From contig DCXY01000033.1 in the NCBI GenBank assembly GCA_002329155.1, positions 16,751 through 41,466 of the forward strand: 24,716 nt of DNA, in the 5' to 3' direction. Of the stretch, positions 6,926 through 14,819 are shown piece by piece. The translations under genes and the position numbers were made by a program. Origin of the DNA: Stenotrophomonas sp. UBA2124 (lineage in GTDB: Bacteria; Pseudomonadota; Gammaproteobacteria; Xanthomonadales; Xanthomonadaceae). The notes beneath the pieces are model-generated. The model saw only the letters and a program-made list of their open reading frames with translations. It was not told the DNA's origin and searched no databases. How positions within the stretch are numbered: the first letter of the stretch is position 1; every line of letters begins with the position of its first letter.

Positions 6926-8119
6926 CTACTTTTGCTTCAGGCGGCGATCAACCTGCATGAGCAGCCTCTGCAGGTCCCTGTCCTTGTCCGCGTAACGCGA
7001 CACCACGCCAAGCACATTGGACAAGGCACCCTCCTGATCCATTTCCCGCAGTGCCTGCGGCGACAGGCACGTCATCAGGCGCAACTCACGGCGCATACCA
7101 TTGACGTCGCCATAGAGCGTGAGAGCCGCCAGATTCGAGGCAGCCCATGGCTTTTCACCTTCGGCCCTGTCTCCGTACTTCTGCGCCAATTCGCTCAGCA
7201 TGGAGACCTTTGCACAATCCTCTTCCACCGCAGCCAACGCGCGGACCAATCGATCCTTGTATTGGTCATTGGGCGATTCACGGATGATCCGCCACAAAGC
7301 AGCGTTTCTGTCACGCGCAAGTCCGCCGTGATCCCTTATCAGATTTGAGATAAGCAACTGAGTAAAGCCCAGCTCCGAGGGAGCCGAGAGAGCCTGCTGC
7401 CAGGCGGTTTCAAGAGAGTCAAAAGCAGCGGATGCGTCCGTATCCTCCTGCAGCTCGCTCAAGCCGTGCAGCGCACGCAGCTGCAAGTACCTCCTCGCTT
7501 CTTCGTCAGGAATTTTCGCCAACTGCCGCTGTACCTCCGGAAATTCGGATAGCAGCTGGCGCCTGCGCTGTTGCCGCTCAGCCGGCTTCATGCCCCGGTC
7601 GGTCGACGACCCGAGAGCCGCCTCGGCAACTTTCAACGCCGCCCACTCGGGCCCGTGTGAAAGTGCCTCCGCCATTGGACTGGACCGGACCTTGTCGAAC
7701 ACACGGGACGCCGTATAGACATCCATACCCGACGAACTCGTCAGCAGGAGTGCCAACTCCGGCAGAACCCATGTTTCATCCCGCAGCTCAGCGGCCGCAT
7801 TGATGCTTTCTTCTGTATACCGCGTGGGCCGCGAGTACTTCATCATCGAGGGTAACAACCGTCCCCCACTGGGCAGATCGCGAGCATCGATCTGCTGCAT
7901 CCGCCCATTGATCCGCGCCATGTAAAGCCCCGCCAATACACCGTCAGCAGCGGATTGGCGGGCCACGTGATAAAGATCACAAGCAGCGAAGGCATCTCCA
8001 ACGACATCGTTGCCACTCAGCGCCGATTGCCGGCAATCGGCCCGCAATGCCTCCAGATCACCGGCGCTTGCGGCACCTGCCAACAGTGCGGACAGTACGA
8101 ACAGAAACGCCCTTTTCAT
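6926..8119 (-). CDS. Exported protein of unknown function
   Basis: I do not recognise this 397-residue protein. The start is the ATG at 8119, which has a strong AGGAGG about 9 bp upstream. A longer frame from 8143 lacks this. The N-terminus MKRAFLFVLSALLAGAASAG is a clear Sec signal peptide with an AxA cleavage site near residue 18. The rest is mostly charged and helical, with no membrane segment and no motif I can name. Its helix-rich, Leu- and Ala-dense make-up would suit an alpha-solenoid (TPR or Sel1-like), but no repeat register is obvious. Base composition is less GC-rich than its neighbours. It lies 36 bp after rsmI and 41 bp before rnpB, so it may be cotranscribed with rsmI. Confidence 0.8.
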   Translation of the reverse strand: MKRAFLFVLSALLAGAASAGDLEALRADCRQSALSGNDVVGDAFAACDLYHVARQSAADGVLAGLYMARINGRMQQIDARDLPSGGRLLPSMMKYSRPTRYTEESINAAAELRDETWVLPELALLLTSSSGMDVYTASRVFDKVRSSPMAEALSHGPEWAALKVAEAALGSSTDRGMKPAERQQRRRQLLSEFPEVQRQLAKIPDEEARRYLQLRALHGLSELQEDTDASAAFDSLETAWQQALSAPSELGFTQLLISNLIRDHGGLARDRNAALWRIIRESPNDQYKDRLVRALAAVEEDCAKVSMLSELAQKYGDRAEGEKPWAASNLAALTLYGDVNGMRRELRLMTCLSPQALREMDQEGALSNVLGVVSRYADKDRDLQRLLMQVDRRLKQK

Positions 8120-8155
8120 GCCTTGGTCCTCCTTGGACTCCAATTTGAAACCTGC

Positions 8156-8983
8156 TTAGCCGCCATACAACGCCTTGCGCGGCGCCCCGCTCAGTTCGGC
8201 CGCCAGCTTGGCGGCGGTGGACGGGGGCAGGTGTTCGTTGAGCTTGGCGTAGAGGCGGCGGCCTTCGGCGATCTTGCCTTCCTCATCGTCGGCGGCGCCC
8301 TGCACCATCACCACGAACTCGCCCTTGCGCTGATTGTCGTCGGCCTGCACGGCGGCCAGCAGCTGCGCCAGGGTGCCGTCGAGCACGGTCTCGAACAGCT
8401 TGGTCAGCTCGCGCGCCACCACGGCGGGGCGGTCCTGGCCGAACGCGACGGCCATGTCGGCCAGCGACTCGGCGATGCGGTGCGAGGATTCGTAGAACAC
8501 CAGGGTGCCGGTTTCAGCGGCCAGCCGCTGCAGCCGCTCGCGGCGCGCGGCGGCCTTGGCCGGCAGGAAGCCCTCGAACACGAAACGGTCGCTGGGCAGG
8601 CCGGCCACGCTGAGCGCGGCAATGGCGGCGCAGGCGCCCGGCACCGGGCTGACCTTCACGCCGGCCGCGCGCGCGGCACGCACCAGCCGGAAACCGGGGT
8701 CGCTGACCAGCGGGGTGCCGGCGTCACTGACCACCGCCATCGATTCGCCGCCCTGCAGCCGCGCCACCACGCGCTGGGCCATGGCCTCCTCGTTGTGGTC
8801 GTGCAGCGCCACCAGCGGCCTGCTGATGCCGAAATGCGACAGCAGCTGGCCGGTATGGCGGGTGTCCTCGGCGCAGATGGCCGCCACCGAGCGCAGTACG
8901 TCCTGCGCACGCGGGCTCAGATCGGCCAGGTTGCCGATGGGGGTGGCGACGACATATAGAGTGGCGGGGGTGGTGCTCATCAT
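8156..8983 (-). CDS. rsmI: 16S rRNA (cytidine(1402)-2'-O)-methyltransferase RsmI
   Basis: RsmI (YraL) methylates the 2'-O of C1402 in 16S rRNA, the same nucleotide whose N4 is modified by RsmH, also encoded in this window. It belongs to the tetrapyrrole (corrin/porphyrin) methylase fold. Visible signatures are LYVVATPIGNLADLSPRA at about 9-26 and SDAGTPLVSDPGF at 86-98, followed by VPGACAAIAALSVAGLPSDR. The start is one of two adjacent ATGs (8983 or 8980), giving 275 or 274 residues. The longer open frame to 9073 runs into the divergent promoter region. The gene is divergent from lpoA, as in E. coli (yraL-yraM-yraN). Confidence 0.94.
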   Translation of the reverse strand: MMSTTPATLYVVATPIGNLADLSPRAQDVLRSVAAICAEDTRHTGQLLSHFGISRPLVALHDHNEEAMAQRVVARLQGGESMAVVSDAGTPLVSDPGFRLVRAARAAGVKVSPVPGACAAIAALSVAGLPSDRFVFEGFLPAKAAARRERLQRLAAETGTLVFYESSHRIAESLADMAVAFGQDRPAVVARELTKLFETVLDGTLAQLLAAVQADDNQRKGEFVVMVQGAADDEEGKIAEGRRLYAKLNEHLPPSTAAKLAAELSGAPRKALYGG

Positions 8984-9061
8984 CGGGTTTTCCGTGGTCA
9001 AGGTTAGAATCCTACCGTTTCCCCTGCCCGGCACTGCCGCGCCCAGTCGAACGGACCTCAA

Positions 9062-10795
9062 ATGAACAAGCACGCCGCTCGGATTTCCGCCCTGTCATTG
9101 TCGATGCTGCTGTTCGTGGGTTGCGCCACCACCAGCGTGGCCCCCACCAGCTCACCCGGCCAGCAGGCCGCCATTGCCCTGCTGGAGCAGGGCAAGCCGC
9201 GCGAGGCCGCGCAGCAGCTGGAGGCCGAGGCCGCGCTGGCCCGTGGCAGCAGCAGAACCGCACTGCTGGCCGATGCCGCCTTTGCCTGGCACGAAGCCGG
9301 CGACGACACCCGCGCCCGTGCGCTGATGGCACAGGTGCAGCCGCGCCAGCTGTCCGGCGCCACCCGCCAACGGTTTGGCCTGCTGCAGGCCGAGCTGGCG
9401 CTGGCCGACAAGCAGCCGGCCGCCGCCCTGCAGGCACTCACCGGCAACGCGGGCGACAACCCGCTGCCGGCACCGCTGCAGGCGCGCTGGCACCTTGCCC
9501 GCGCGCAGGCCATGGAAGCCACGGGTGACGCGTTCACTGCCGCCGTCGAGCGCGCGCGTGCCGGCGTGCTGCTCGCAGGCGCCGCACGCGCCGACAACCA
9601 GCGCGCCATCACCCGCCTGCTGGCGGGGCTGGACGACGCCACCCTCAGCAGCCGCGCTGCGGCGCTTCCGGTTGGCGACCCGCTCTACAACTACGCCGGC
9701 CGCGCGATGATCGGCCGCGGCCTGCCGCTGCCGCGTCCGTTCGACCGTGACGCCAATGCCTGGCAGCTGGACACCAGCAAGCGCCCGCCAGCCGATGTGG
9801 ATGGCTACCGCCCACCGGTGAAGATGGCCGTACTGCTGCCGCTGACCGGCAACCTGGCCACTGCCGCCGCACCGGTACGTGATGGCCTGCTGGCCGGCTA
9901 CTACGGCGAAGGCCGCCGCCGCCCGGACATCAGCTTCATCGACACCAAGGGCACTGCCGGTGGCGCCAACGCCGCCTATGACCAGGCCGTGGCCGCCGGT
10001 GCCGATTTCGTGGTCGGCCCGCTCGGCCGTGACGAAGTGGATGCGCTGTTCCACCGCGACCAGCTGCAGGTGCCGTTGCTGGCGCTCAACCGTGGCAAGG
10101 ACACCCCGCCCGCAGGCAGCGCCGGTTTCTCGCTGGCGCCGGAAGACGACGGCCTGATGGCCGCCGAATACCTGCTGGGCCGCGAGCGTGGCAACGTGCT
10201 GGTGATTGCCAGCAATGACGATGCCGGCCGCCGCGCCAGCGCCGCGTTCAAGGAGCGTTTCAGCGAACGCGGTGGCAAGGTGGCCGCGACCATCAACGTC
10301 GGCGGTGCACCGGGCAACATCAGCCCGCAGCTGCAGCAGGTGCAGGGCGCCGATGCCGTGTTCCTGGCGGTGAAGGGCGACCAGGCGCGTGCGCTGGCAC
10401 CGCAGCTGGCGCTGTCCGGGCTGGCGGCAGTGAGCCGCGTGGGCACCTCGCAGCTGACCAACAACACCGGCAAGGCCGAGGAAGACATCGCGCTGGACGG
10501 CATCATCTACCCGAGCGAGGCCTGGACCACGCGTGGCGTGTCCGGGCTGCCATCGGCGGCCAGCGTCGCCAGCACCCTGCCCACCGCACGCGGTGGTGCC
10601 GCGCGCCTGTTCGCCTTCGGCTTCGATGCGTGGAAGATCACCGCATATCTGGAAAAGCTGGCCACCTCGACCAGTGGCGGCCTCAGCGGCGCCACCGGCA
10701 CCCTGCACCTGGATGGTTTCGGCAACGTGCTGCGCACGCCGGCATGGTCCACCTTCAGCTCGGGCCGCCCCATGCCGATCGGTGATGGCCGCTGA
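9062..10795 (+). CDS. lpoA: Penicillin-binding protein activator LpoA-like lipoprotein
   Basis: LpoA is an outer-membrane lipoprotein that reaches through the periplasm to activate the bifunctional synthase PBP1A. The 577-residue product has a lipoprotein signal peptide with lipobox L-F-V-G-Cys21. An Ala- and Leu-rich helical N-terminal half (about 33-200) fits the TPR-like domain. From about 253 the sequence VKMAVLLPLTGNLATAA opens a periplasmic-binding-protein fold that runs to the C-terminus, as in the YraM/LpoA family. The ATG is the only start in register with the signal peptide. The gene is divergent from rsmI and overlaps yraN by 11 bp, the same neighbourhood as in E. coli. Confidence 0.88.
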   Translation: MNKHAARISALSLSMLLFVGCATTSVAPTSSPGQQAAIALLEQGKPREAAQQLEAEAALARGSSRTALLADAAFAWHEAGDDTRARALMAQVQPRQLSGATRQRFGLLQAELALADKQPAAALQALTGNAGDNPLPAPLQARWHLARAQAMEATGDAFTAAVERARAGVLLAGAARADNQRAITRLLAGLDDATLSSRAAALPVGDPLYNYAGRAMIGRGLPLPRPFDRDANAWQLDTSKRPPADVDGYRPPVKMAVLLPLTGNLATAAAPVRDGLLAGYYGEGRRRPDISFIDTKGTAGGANAAYDQAVAAGADFVVGPLGRDEVDALFHRDQLQVPLLALNRGKDTPPAGSAGFSLAPEDDGLMAAEYLLGRERGNVLVIASNDDAGRRASAAFKERFSERGGKVAATINVGGAPGNISPQLQQVQGADAVFLAVKGDQARALAPQLALSGLAAVSRVGTSQLTNNTGKAEEDIALDGIIYPSEAWTTRGVSGLPSAASVASTLPTARGGAARLFAFGFDAWKITAYLEKLATSTSGGLSGATGTLHLDGFGNVLRTPAWSTFSSGRPMPIGDGR

Positions 10796-11162
10796 CAAGG
10801 CGGCACGCGGCGCGGCGGTGGAAGCCGCCGCCCGCGCGCATCTGGAAAACGCCGGGCTGCGCTGGCTGGCTGGCAACGTAAGCTACCGCGGCGGCGAGCT
10901 GGATCTGGTGATGCAGGAACCCGGCAGCCCGCCCACCGTGGTTTTCGTCGAAGTGCGCTACCGCCGCAGCACGGCCTTTGGCGGCGGTGCCGCGTCGGTG
11001 GATGCAGGGAAGCGCCGCCGCCTGATACTTGCCGCACAGCTCTACCTCGGCGCCCATCCCCGGCTGGCCAGTGCGCCCTGCCGTTTCGATGTGGTCCAGG
11101 CCAGCGGGCAACCACCGCGTCTGCAGTGGATACGCGACGCTTTCCGCGCCGACGATTGCTGA
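10785..11162 (+). CDS. yraN: YraN family (UPF0102) nuclease-like protein
   Basis: This 125-residue protein belongs to the UPF0102/YraN family, which has a PD-(D/E)XK endonuclease-like fold and unknown function. The core motif is visible as GGELDLVM at about 34-41 and VFVEVRYRR at about 52-60. The usual lysine after E-V is Arg, as I recall also for E. coli YraN. The ATG is inside the end of lpoA, overlapping by 11 bp in another frame, so expression is probably coupled. A GTG directly before it is an alternative start. Confidence 0.88.
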   Translation: MAADKAARGAAVEAAARAHLENAGLRWLAGNVSYRGGELDLVMQEPGSPPTVVFVEVRYRRSTAFGGGAASVDAGKRRRLILAAQLYLGAHPRLASAPCRFDVVQASGQPPRLQWIRDAFRADDC

Positions 11163-11235
11163 TGCCCGGCATCCTCCGCCATGCCGCGGCTCGGCTGGCG
11201 CATCATCCAACGACCCCCAGCGAAACCCGCCCGTC

Positions 11236-12612
11236 ATGACTGAGTTGCCCATCGCCTTCAACCAGACCCTGAGCCAGTTGCTGGGCGCGGACTGGCGCAC
11301 CGATGCCGCCGCGCTGGAAGCGCACGCGCAGGACAACTCCTGGCGGCACGCACTGCCGCAGGGCGTGGCGCTGCCGCGCACGGTGGAACAGGTGCAGGCC
11401 ATCGTGCGTGCCTGCCGAGAACACGGCGTGCCGCTGGTCGGGCGCGGCGCGGGCACCGGCACCACCGGGGCCGCCGTGCCCAGCGCGGGTGGCGTGGTGC
11501 TCTCGTTCGTGCACATGAACCGCATCCTCGACATCCGCGCGGGCGACCGCTGCGCGGTGGTGGAACCGGGCGTGCTCAATGGCGATCTGCAGCAGGCGCT
11601 GATGCCGCACGGCCTGTTCTGGCCGCCTGACCCGTCCAGCGCGGACATCTGCAGCATCGGTGGCAACCTGGCCTGCAACGCAGGCGGCCCGCGCGCGGTG
11701 AAATACGGCACCAGCCGCGACAACGTGCTGGGGCTGGTGGCGGTGACCGGCACCGGCGAGGTGATCCGCTGCGGCGGCCCCTATACCAAGGATGCCACCG
11801 GCTACGACCTCACCCACCTGATCGTCGGCAGCGAAGGCACGCTGGCGCTGATCGTCGAAGCCACGCTCAAGCTGGCGCCGCGCCCACGCGCGCAGGCCGG
11901 CCTGCGCGTGCTGTACCGCGATGCGGGCAGCGCGGCGGCGGCGGTGTCGCGGGTGATGGCGCAACCAGTCACACCGACGATGCTGGAATTCATGGATGCG
12001 CGCAGCCTTGAACTGCTGCGCGGCAACGGCGCGCAGGTGCCCGAGGCCGGCGCCATGCTGCTGCTGGAAGCCGACGGCGATGACGACACCCTGCCCTACC
12101 TGCTCAACGCGCTGGCGCAGGCCGCCGAAGGCGACGGCATGCTGGAGCTGGATGTGGCCACCGACGGCAGCGCGCGCGACCGGCTGTGGTCGGCGCGGCG
12201 TGCACTCTCGCCCGCGCTCAAGCGCATCGCGCCGGGCAAGATCAACGAGGACGTAGTGGTGCCGGTGTCGCGCATACCGGAACTGGTGGAAGGCGTGCAG
12301 CGGCTGTCAACCGAGGCCGGCCTGCCCATCGTCACCTTCGGCCACGCCGGCAACGGCAACCTGCACGTCAACATCCTGTATCACCCGGAAGATGCCGGCG
12401 AAAACGCGCGCGCACATGCGGCGCTGCCCAAGGTGTTCGCACTGGCGCTGGGGCTGGGGGGCACGCTCTCCGGCGAGCACGGCATCGGCCTGGCCAAGCG
12501 CGATTTCATGGCTCAGGCATTCACGGCCAGCACCCTGGCGGCGATGCGTGCGATCAAGCAGGCGCTGGACCCGGACGGCATCCTCAATCCGGGAAAAATA
12601 ATGCCCCCCTGA
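11236..12612 (+). CDS. FAD-binding oxidoreductase, GlcD / D-2-hydroxyacid dehydrogenase family
   Basis: This is a 458-residue flavoprotein of the VAO/PCMH superfamily that oxidises 2-hydroxyacids. D-lactate, glycolate and D-2-hydroxyglutarate are the usual substrates, and the sequence does not distinguish them. The FAD domain shows PLVGRGAGTGTTGAAVP (66-82), NLACNAGGPRAVKYG (144-158), DLTHLIVGSEGTLA (191-204). The C-terminal domain shows FGHAGNGNLHVNI (368-380), which supplies metal-binding histidines, and LSGEHGIGLAK (411-421). No iron-sulphur domain is fused. The start is the ATG giving MTELPIAFNQ. The long upstream extension overlaps yraN and is not credible. It lies 73 bp after yraN and may be cotranscribed. 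Confidence 0.9.
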   Translation: MTELPIAFNQTLSQLLGADWRTDAAALEAHAQDNSWRHALPQGVALPRTVEQVQAIVRACREHGVPLVGRGAGTGTTGAAVPSAGGVVLSFVHMNRILDIRAGDRCAVVEPGVLNGDLQQALMPHGLFWPPDPSSADICSIGGNLACNAGGPRAVKYGTSRDNVLGLVAVTGTGEVIRCGGPYTKDATGYDLTHLIVGSEGTLALIVEATLKLAPRPRAQAGLRVLYRDAGSAAAAVSRVMAQPVTPTMLEFMDARSLELLRGNGAQVPEAGAMLLLEADGDDDTLPYLLNALAQAAEGDGMLELDVATDGSARDRLWSARRALSPALKRIAPGKINEDVVVPVSRIPELVEGVQRLSTEAGLPIVTFGHAGNGNLHVNILYHPEDAGENARAHAALPKVFALALGLGGTLSGEHGIGLAKRDFMAQAFTASTLAAMRAIKQALDPDGILNPGKIMPP

Positions 12613-12638
12613 CGCCCACTCCCCAGGGGCGTCAGGGG
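12594..12638 (-). terminator. Rho-independent terminator of the GTPase/Roadblock operon
   Basis: A perfect 12-bp stem CCCCTGACGCCC/GGGCGTCAGGGG (12606-12617 with 12627-12638) has a 9-nt loop. On the minus strand it is followed by GGC and then ATTATTTTT (12602-12594). The hairpin contains the TGA stop codon of the converging FAD oxidoreductase. It lacks a T-run on the plus strand, so its main direction is minus. Confidence 0.8.
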
Positions 12639-12720
12639 AGCATTCCCCAAAACAGAACAAGCTTTTCCCCGGCAGCCCGTGCAATGCAGGCCGCGCTTGG
12701 GTCTCCACGGGTTTGCCGCT

Positions 12721-13266
12721 TCAGGCCACCGCTTCTGCGTAACGGCAGGACAGCAGCGCCTTCACCAGGAAATCCACCTGGGTGGCTTCGCGGGCATCCA
12801 CCCACATTACCGGCAGGCGATGGCCTTCATGTGACAGGGCATTCCGGAACTCGGTGAAGCTGAAATCCGACTGCCTGTCCTGGCTGGTGATGCCCACGGC
12901 GAAACATGCTTCCGGCGCCAGCGCACGGAACTTCTCCAGCAGCATCAACGTGCTGGGCAGCGCACGCGGGTTGAGCGCGCTCACCAGTACGATCACGCCG
13001 ATCGCACCTTCGGCCACGATGGGCCACATGAAGTCCAGGTAGCCCTGCCCCGGCACGCCATAGACGTGCAGCAGCTCGCCATCACCCAGCTCGATGGAGC
13101 TGTAGTCCAGCGCCACCGTGGTGTGCGATTTATCTTCCAATGCCTCCAGTGCAGCCTCGTCACTGATCGGCATTTCGGTGCTGATCGGTTCCATGTCCGA
13201 GATCGACCTGATGGCGGTCGTTTTTCCCGCACCCATTTCACCGACGAAAACCAGCTTGGTAGCCAT
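12721..13266 (-). CDS. Small MglA-like GTPase
   Basis: This 181-residue cytoplasmic Ras-like P-loop GTPase resembles the predicted GTPases of COG2229 and MglA. The G1 motif is GEMGAGKT (9-16). The G3 region reads GVPGQG (70-75), where Ras has DxAGQ, and MglA-like proteins also lack the aspartate. The G4 position reads ITSQD (126-130) instead of NKxD, so base specificity should be checked. A likely G5 is VDAR (156-159). It starts 5 bp after the stop of the receiver-like gene, so translation is probably coupled. It is the last gene of the operon and is followed by a terminator. The two upstream Roadblock-type proteins are its likely partners, since MglB-type Roadblock proteins act as GTPase-activating proteins. 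Confidence 0.88.
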   Translation of the reverse strand: MATKLVFVGEMGAGKTTAIRSISDMEPISTEMPISDEAALEALEDKSHTTVALDYSSIELGDGELLHVYGVPGQGYLDFMWPIVAEGAIGVIVLVSALNPRALPSTLMLLEKFRALAPEACFAVGITSQDRQSDFSFTEFRNALSHEGHRLPVMWVDAREATQVDFLVKALLSCRYAEAVA

Positions 13267-13271
13267 ATCAG

Positions 13272-14228
13272 TCAGACCTGAAGCCCCTTGGAGAAGTTGA
13301 GTCCGAATCGCTTGGCGATGCGCGAGAAGAAACCAGACACCTTGTTGCCGGAGGCCTGCGGACGCTCCACCTGTTCGAGGCGGCTTTCCAGCAGGTTGGT
13401 GGCCGAAGCGGCGCCCATGATACGGGCAATGTCATCGCGCGATACGCCCGTGGCCTGCGCCAGCTCCCCCGGCAGCCACGGACGGATCATCATTGCCGCC
13501 ATGGGCAGCAGCCACTGCACCGGCAGCTGCCCGGTTTCCACTTCCGGCCAGCCCAGCAGCTGGCAGCTGCGCTGCGTGTCCACCGGCAGCAACGGCTCCT
13601 GCGACAGAGCCGCCGCGCGCCAGCAGAAATCCTCGAAGGCATGCTCCCCCACCGCATCGGACAGGCATTGCTGCGCGGTGGTTTCCCCTTCCAGCAGCGA
13701 CAGCGTCCAGCCCGGCTCGGTGGCCGCCTTCAGGCAGTTCTCATACGGCAGATCACGCAGCAGCGCCACCCGCGTATGCCCGGCATCGACCATCACCTTG
13801 ACCAGGCCCATGTGCAGCAGACTGGGCTTGCCCTTGGCATCGGCCAGACTGCGGAACAGGGTGCGCGGATGAAAGCGCTCGCCTTCGCTGTCCGATTCGA
13901 GCAATGCCTGACGCAGCTGCTGGAAGATCTCCCGCACGCTGGCGCCATAGGCAACACCCGGAATGGACAGGCCGGAGAGCACGTTGCGGGTCACTGCCAA
14001 TACTGGCAGCCCCTTCCTGCCCGCTTCGCGCAACAGTTCCTGGCCCTGCTTGTCGTCGATGCTCGCCACCAGCAGGTCAACCTTCTGGTGGTGCCATTCC
14101 TGCACGTCAGCCTGGATGTACTCGGCCATCAGCAGCGAGCTGGCGACCTTGAGCCGCATCATGTGCAGGACATCCAGGCCCTGGCAGCCAATGACGGCGG
14201 CAGAGATTTTGCGGGCGGGTGCAGTCAT
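13272..14228 (-). CDS. Receiver-like / winged-helix-like protein of unknown function in a GTPase operon
   Basis: I cannot name a family for this 318-residue soluble protein. Residues 8-110 alternate strands and helices like a response-regulator receiver: ISAAVIG, VDLLVASIDD (50-59), LPVLAVT (74-80) and a last helix VREIFQQLRQALLE (98-111). It lacks a clear acidic pocket. The middle (135-235) has no recognisable motif. Residues 240-285, including WLPGELAQATGVSRDDIARIMG, look like a winged-helix module. The C-terminus (297-318) has an amphipathic, basic-aromatic helix, GFFSRIAKRFGLNF, that could touch a membrane. It starts with ATG 73 bp after the second Roadblock gene and ends 5 bp before the GTPase. 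An adaptor or effector role is an inference from context. Confidence 0.82.
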   Translation of the reverse strand: MTAPARKISAAVIGCQGLDVLHMMRLKVASSLLMAEYIQADVQEWHHQKVDLLVASIDDKQGQELLREAGRKGLPVLAVTRNVLSGLSIPGVAYGASVREIFQQLRQALLESDSEGERFHPRTLFRSLADAKGKPSLLHMGLVKVMVDAGHTRVALLRDLPYENCLKAATEPGWTLSLLEGETTAQQCLSDAVGEHAFEDFCWRAAALSQEPLLPVDTQRSCQLLGWPEVETGQLPVQWLLPMAAMMIRPWLPGELAQATGVSRDDIARIMGAASATNLLESRLEQVERPQASGNKVSGFFSRIAKRFGLNFSKGLQV

Positions 14229-14301
14229 CGTCTCGCTCGGGCCGGTGTCGATTCACATCAACCGTGCCACCGCCCCGTTGGGACGGCAGCAGGTCAATGC
14301 A

Positions 14302-14664
14302 TCACTTGAAGTCCAGCGTCTGCTCGAACGACTTCAGCTCGTGGCGAGCCATGGCCAGGTTGGCGCGCGAACGGTCCAGCACGACGTACAGGAACAGGTC
14401 CTGGTTGCTTTCCAGCGGGCGGATCAGGTGGTACTGCTTGGTCAGCGTGATCAGGATGTCCTCGATCGCTTCGGTGATGCCCAGCGAGGCGGCAACGCGG
14501 CGCTTGGCGCGCACCACTTCGGTGTTGCCGGCAGCGGCAACTTCCAGGTTGATCGGGCCACCGCCCAGCATGCCCAGGGCCATGCCGCTGTCGCTGTCCA
14601 CCAGCGCGGCGCCGACGAAACCGGCGATTTCATTGAGCTTGTCGAGCTTGACGTTACCAGCCAT
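14302..14664 (-). CDS. Roadblock/LC7-type protein (second copy)
   Basis: This is a 120-residue protein of the Roadblock/LC7 (MglB-like) type. It opens MAGNVKLDKLNEIAGFVGAA, then LVDSDSGMALG, then an alternating strand-helix pattern with KRRVAASLGITEAIEDILITL and a final strand LFLYVVLDRSRANLAMARHEL, consistent with the beta-alpha-beta roadblock fold. The start is the ATG at 14664, which has GGAG 6 bp upstream. A longer frame begins with TTG inside that region. Roadblock proteins dimerise and regulate small GTPases, and one is encoded two genes downstream. A tandem-repeat tract lies directly upstream of the ribosome-binding site. Confidence 0.8.
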   Translation of the reverse strand: MAGNVKLDKLNEIAGFVGAALVDSDSGMALGMLGGGPINLEVAAAGNTEVVRAKRRVAASLGITEAIEDILITLTKQYHLIRPLESNQDLFLYVVLDRSRANLAMARHELKSFEQTLDFK

Positions 14665-14680
14665 TTCTATCTCCAAAAAA

Positions 14681-14710
14681 GTGAGTGAGTGAGTGATGTG
14701 ATGTGATGTG
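14681..14710. repeat. Short tandem repeats upstream of the second Roadblock gene
   Basis: On the plus strand the tract reads GTGA three times, then GTGAT three times, then GTG. On the minus (coding) strand it sits 7 bp upstream of the GGAG ribosome-binding site, separated from it by T6. It is the only microsatellite-like tract seen in the window. Slippage would change promoter-to-RBS or leader length rather than reading frame. Confidence 0.75.
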
Positions 14711-14819
14711 GAATGTCATGTCCCCCGGTGGAACACGACAGGTGGAGCAATGTGGGACAACTCCAGCCCCTCACCTGGCAGGCCAGACGAGCGGTGACAC
14801 GGAGGTAATGCAGGAGGGG

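Noticed and set aside
9152..10876. 574-codon open frame on the minus strand
   Set aside because: It is antisense to the lipoprotein gene lpoA, which has a signal peptide and lipobox. This is a shadow frame.
10785..11162. YraN core motif with Arg in place of Lys, considered as a lost active site
   Set aside because: FVEVRYR is, as I recall, also found in E. coli YraN, so it is a family feature and not a defect of this copy.
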